A stretch of 64,000 nucleotides of DNA from Ruegeria discodermiae (GTDB taxonomy: Bacteria > Pseudomonadota > Alphaproteobacteria > Rhodobacterales > Rhodobacteraceae). Every line of letters begins with the position of its first letter. The stretch's first letter is position 1. Below the pieces are notes generated by a model that was given only the letters and a program-made list of their open reading frames with translations, searched no databases and was not told where the DNA came from. A program made the translations under genes and the position numbers. The stretch covers positions 248,001 to 312,000 of the forward strand of contig NZ_JAVAMO010000003.1 in NCBI RefSeq assembly GCF_030758345.1, written 5' to 3'. Below, piece after piece: positions 61,160 to 64,000 of this stretch.

Positions 61160-63613
61160 TCACGCTTTGACCCGTTCCGATTTGGGATCATACATCGGCT
61201 TGAGCGAGGCTTCAGCCTTTACCTTCACACCACACACGTCGATCTCGTAGGTCGAGGCCAGCACGTCAGCGGCCTTTTCACCCTCACAAGGGACATAGCC
61301 CAGACCAACAGCAGCCCCCAGCGTATGGCCATAGTTGCCAGAGCTCAGATAGCCCACATATTCACCATCACGCAGGATCGGTTCGTTGTGGAACAGGAGC
61401 GGCTCGGCGTCGGTCAGCTTGAACTGCACCAATCGGTTCTTGGGGCCGTTTTCCTTGCGCTCAATCACCGCCTGCTTGCCGATGAAGTCGGCAGGCTTGT
61501 TGGCCTTGACGGCAAACCCGAGGCCCGCATCGACCACGTGGTCCTCACAGGTGATGTCATGGCCGAAATGGCGGAAGCCCTTTTCGATCCGGGCGCTGTC
61601 CATCATGTGCATCCCGCAAAGCTTCAGGCCCATGTCCTGTCCGGCCTCGTGCAGGGTTTCAAACACATGCCCGGCCATATCGGACGAGACATAGACCTCC
61701 CAGCCCAGCTCGCCCACATAGGTCACGCGGTGAACGCGGGCCAGACCCATGCCGATCTCGACCTCCTGTGCGGTGCCAAACGGGTTCACCTCGTTCGAGA
61801 AATCGCCAGGCGAGACCTTTTGCAGCAGTTTCCGGGCGTTCGGGCCCATCACTGCCAGCACGCCTTCGCCTGCGGTCAAATCGGTGATGACAACGTTGAA
61901 ATCGCCCTTGTGGCGTTCCATCCAGGTTTGGTCGGCCAGACGGGTGGCCGCCGGGGTGACGACCAGATAGGCCAGCTCGCTCAGGCGGGTGACGGTCACA
62001 TCCGCCTCGATCCCGCCGGAGCGGTTGAGGAGCTGGGTATAGACGATCTTGCCCGTGGGCACCGAATAGTCGCCGCCGCCCACATAGTTCATAAACGCCT
62101 CGGCATCCGGCCCTTCGACCCGGATCTTACCGAAAGAGGACATGTCATACATGCCCACATTCTCGCGGATCGCGCGATGTTCGGCGGCGGAATTTTCGAA
62201 CCAGTTCTGGCGCTTCCAGCTATACTGGTATTCCCGCTCCTGCCCGGCATTGGCGAACCAGTTTGCGCGTTCCCAGCCAGCAAGCTCGCCCATGACCGCG
62301 CCGTGCTCCAACAGGTGGTGATGGAAGGGTGTACGGCGCACGCCGCGCGCGGTGGCTTTCTGGCGATAGGGGAAGTGGTCGGCGTAGAGCAGGCCCAGCG
62401 TTTCCTTGGAGCGTTCGAAGAGGTACTGTTTGTTGCCCTGAAACGGCTGCATCCGGCTGATATCCACGTCACCCAGATCAAAGGGTTTCTCGCCCGTATC
62501 CATCCATTCCGCCAGTGCCATACCGGCACCACCCGCAGACTGGATACCGATCGAGTTGAACCCGGCGGCAACCCAGACATTGTCCATCTCGGGCGCGAGT
62601 CCGAGATGATAGGCATCATCTGGAGTAAAGCTCTCAGGACCGTTGAAGAAAGTGTGAATGCCTGCCTCGGCCAGCAGTGGCACGCGTTCCACCGCCTTTT
62701 CCAGGATCGGTTCGAAGTGATCGAAATCCTCCTGCAGCTGGTCGAATTCGAACGAGTCCGGAATACCGTCCATCGCCCAGGGCTTAGACTCGGGCTCAAA
62801 TGCACCCAGCAGGATCTTACCCGCGTCTTCCTTGTAGTAGGCGTATTCATCCGGCACCCGCAGCACGGGCAACTGGGTCATCCCTTCGATGTTTTCGGTG
62901 ACGATATAGAAATGCTCGCAGGCATGCAGCGGCACGTTCACACCCGCCATGCGGCCCACTTCATGGCCCCACATGCCAGCGCAGTTCACCACCATGTCGC
63001 ATTCGATATGGCCCGAGGCGCTGCCATCATCCGATACCCAGTCAACGCCGGTGACCCTGCGCCCGGATTTGACGATCTCGGTCACCTTGGTGCGTTCCTT
63101 GACAAAGGCACCGCACTGGCGTGCGCCCTTGGCAAGGGCCAGCGCGATATTGGCCGGATCACCCTGCCCGTCCAGCGGCAGATAGACCGCGCCCTTGACG
63201 TCGTCGAGGTTGATATGCGGATAGAGCTCCTGCACGCGCTCGTTGGAGATTTCTTCGACCTCGACACCAAAGGCGCGCGCCATGGCGGCCTGGCGATAGA
63301 TCTCTTCCTTACGTTCTTCGGTGAGCGCGACGGTGATTGAGCCGCAGCGCTTGAAGCCGGTTGCTACACCAGTCTCTTCTTCCAGCGAGCCATAGAGTTC
63401 CTGACTGTATTTCGCCAGCTTGGTCATGTTGGCGGTCGCGCGCAGCTGCGCGATCAGACCAGCCGCGTGCCATGTGGTGCCAGAGGTCAACTGCTTGCGT
63501 TCCAGCAGCACAACATCGCTCCAGCCCTTTTTGGTCAGGTGATACGCGACCGAACACCCGATCACGCCACCCCCGATGATGACAACACGCGCCTTGCTGG
63601 GAAGATCTGCCAT
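61160..63613 (-). CDS. FAD-dependent oxidoreductase with GcvT domains, second copy
   Basis: An 817-residue enzyme of the same architecture as the 31245-33647 gene. The FAD site VVIIGGGVIGCSVAYHLTKKGWSDVVLLERK is near the start, TTWHAAGLIAQLR is the flavin-linked His segment, and residues about 430-800 form the GcvT folate domain (EVYVSSDMAGHVFETLHEAG, EKGFRHFGHDI). It probably demethylates an N-methylated amino acid using tetrahydrofolate. It lies 87 bases downstream (in transcription) of the AraC-type regulator at the window end, which may control it. Confidence 0.9.
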   Translation of the reverse strand: MADLPSKARVVIIGGGVIGCSVAYHLTKKGWSDVVLLERKQLTSGTTWHAAGLIAQLRATANMTKLAKYSQELYGSLEEETGVATGFKRCGSITVALTEERKEEIYRQAAMARAFGVEVEEISNERVQELYPHINLDDVKGAVYLPLDGQGDPANIALALAKGARQCGAFVKERTKVTEIVKSGRRVTGVDWVSDDGSASGHIECDMVVNCAGMWGHEVGRMAGVNVPLHACEHFYIVTENIEGMTQLPVLRVPDEYAYYKEDAGKILLGAFEPESKPWAMDGIPDSFEFDQLQEDFDHFEPILEKAVERVPLLAEAGIHTFFNGPESFTPDDAYHLGLAPEMDNVWVAAGFNSIGIQSAGGAGMALAEWMDTGEKPFDLGDVDISRMQPFQGNKQYLFERSKETLGLLYADHFPYRQKATARGVRRTPFHHHLLEHGAVMGELAGWERANWFANAGQEREYQYSWKRQNWFENSAAEHRAIRENVGMYDMSSFGKIRVEGPDAEAFMNYVGGGDYSVPTGKIVYTQLLNRSGGIEADVTVTRLSELAYLVVTPAATRLADQTWMERHKGDFNVVITDLTAGEGVLAVMGPNARKLLQKVSPGDFSNEVNPFGTAQEVEIGMGLARVHRVTYVGELGWEVYVSSDMAGHVFETLHEAGQDMGLKLCGMHMMDSARIEKGFRHFGHDITCEDHVVDAGLGFAVKANKPADFIGKQAVIERKENGPKNRLVQFKLTDAEPLLFHNEPILRDGEYVGYLSSGNYGHTLGAAVGLGYVPCEGEKAADVLASTYEIDVCGVKVKAEASLKPMYDPKSERVKA

Positions 63614-63700
63614 GGTTTTACCTCCGATTCTGCCGTTGCGCCTGTCTTGCCACGGGTATGCGGCGGAAAACCTGTAAAAAGCGTCAAGCTTTGCCGGAAA

Positions 63701-64000
63701 TCAGGGATGATCCGGGCTCCGGCGGCGGCGACGGATCGCAAACGGGGTGACGCCGAAGAAGCTCTTGTAAATGCCAGAAAACCCGTTCGGAAACCCGCAG
63801 GCCAGCCCGATCTCGCGGATGCTCATCGTGGTGTTGAGCAGCAGATTGTTGGCCTTGGTCAGGCGCATCTCACGATAGAACCCGTTGGGAGTGGCCCCCA
63901 GAAAGGTTTTGAACTTGCGTTCCAGCGATCGGTTTGACAGGCCCAAAGTGCCAACGAGTTCATGAATTGCAATCGGCTCTTCGATATTGGCCTGCATGAT
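63701..64000 (-). CDS. AraC/GlxA-family regulator, C-terminal part (cut by window end)
   Basis: The 98 visible residues are the double helix-turn-helix of an AraC-type activator: EPIAIHELVGTLGLSNRSLERKFKTFLGATPNGFYREMRL then the second helix set SIREIGLACGFPNGFSGIYKSFFGVTPFAIRRR. The N-terminal sensing part is beyond the right edge. GlxA-type relatives near GcvT-domain oxidoreductases respond to glycine betaine, carnitine or choline breakdown; this fits its neighbour but is inference. Confidence 0.85.
   Translation of the reverse strand: MMQANIEEPIAIHELVGTLGLSNRSLERKFKTFLGATPNGFYREMRLTKANNLLLNTTMSIREIGLACGFPNGFSGIYKSFFGVTPFAIRRRRRSPDHP

Noticed and set aside
1-64000. CRISPR arrays, tRNA or rRNA genes, insertion sequences, prophage
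   Set aside because: No regularly spaced repeats, cloverleaf-type sequences, transposase or integrase motifs were found on reading both strands.

Overview
The window is GC-rich, densely coding DNA from an alphaproteobacterium, most likely a marine Rhodobacteraceae (Roseobacter-group) member. The evidence is a fabA-fabB-fabI operon beside a divergent Irr-type Fur regulator, two FAD/GcvT-domain demethylase-like oxidoreductases, an MttB-family methyltransferase, a fused DctQM TRAP transporter, a phasin, DUF1127 and DUF6489 proteins, and paired 68-residue cold-shock proteins. I see no rRNA, tRNA, CRISPR array, insertion sequence or prophage. The right edge cuts an AraC-type regulator.

Layout. 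0-3.8 kb: a Tat-exported metallo-beta-lactamase-fold protein, two small alpha/beta-barrel-like proteins, two cold-shock genes whose 5' leaders share conserved blocks and a covarying hairpin, a minimal DUF4157-like zincin and a thioesterase. 3.8-5.6 kb: a gene-poor island holding two tandem precursor peptides of the nitrile-hydratase-like leader (NHLP) class, with no maturation enzymes nearby. 5.6-9.7 kb: PhyH dioxygenase, irr, fabA-fabB-fabI and a strong terminator. 10.1-15.8 kb: a tightly overlapped run (HAD dehalogenase, hydrolase, PLP dehydratase, EEP nuclease-fold protein, PcaD-like hydrolase, MFS exporter). 15.9-22.3 kb: alcohol dehydrogenase, enolase-superfamily enzyme, orphan formyltransferase and a very divergent ABC-type protein with a cyclic-nucleotide-binding tail. 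22.5-27.6 kb: DUF3307 membrane protein, Lrp regulator divergent from a giant indolepyruvate ferredoxin oxidoreductase, and an unassigned protein overlapping its 3' end.

27.7-33.7 kb is an N-methyl catabolism operon (FAD/GcvT oxidoreductase, MttB homologue, TetR, second FAD oxidase) behind a concentric double palindrome. 33.7-34.9 kb: GST and methyltransferase. 35.1-41.0 kb: a four-gene peptide/oligosaccharide-class ABC importer. 41.0-47.1 kb: a TRAP importer plus D-lactate dehydrogenase and a divergent FCD-GntR regulator, read as a D-lactate uptake and oxidation module.

47.1-52.0 kb is a genomic graveyard around an intact phasin gene: a DUF445 gene with two frameshifts, a PHA-depolymerase-like gene missing its front half and joined to a truncated MaoC hydratase, a DUF6489 gene with a frameshift, and an acyl-CoA synthetase missing most of its middle. 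Together they suggest a recently decaying polyhydroxyalkanoate/acyl-CoA locus. 52.0-64.0 kb returns to intact genes: a TIGR02466-type 2OG-Fe oxygenase, lipoprotein, GT25 glycosyltransferase, 1-Cys peroxiredoxin, aldehyde dehydrogenase, glyoxalase-related and SnoaL-like proteins, HxlR regulator, RluA pseudouridine synthase, SGNH hydrolase, RarD-like transporter, and a second FAD/GcvT oxidoreductase.

Most interesting for follow-up: the orphan NHLP peptide pair, the csp leader element, the pseudo-ATPase ABC protein with its possible AUC start, the concentric operator, and the PHA-locus decay series. All family assignments are from reading translations and motifs; no database search was possible.
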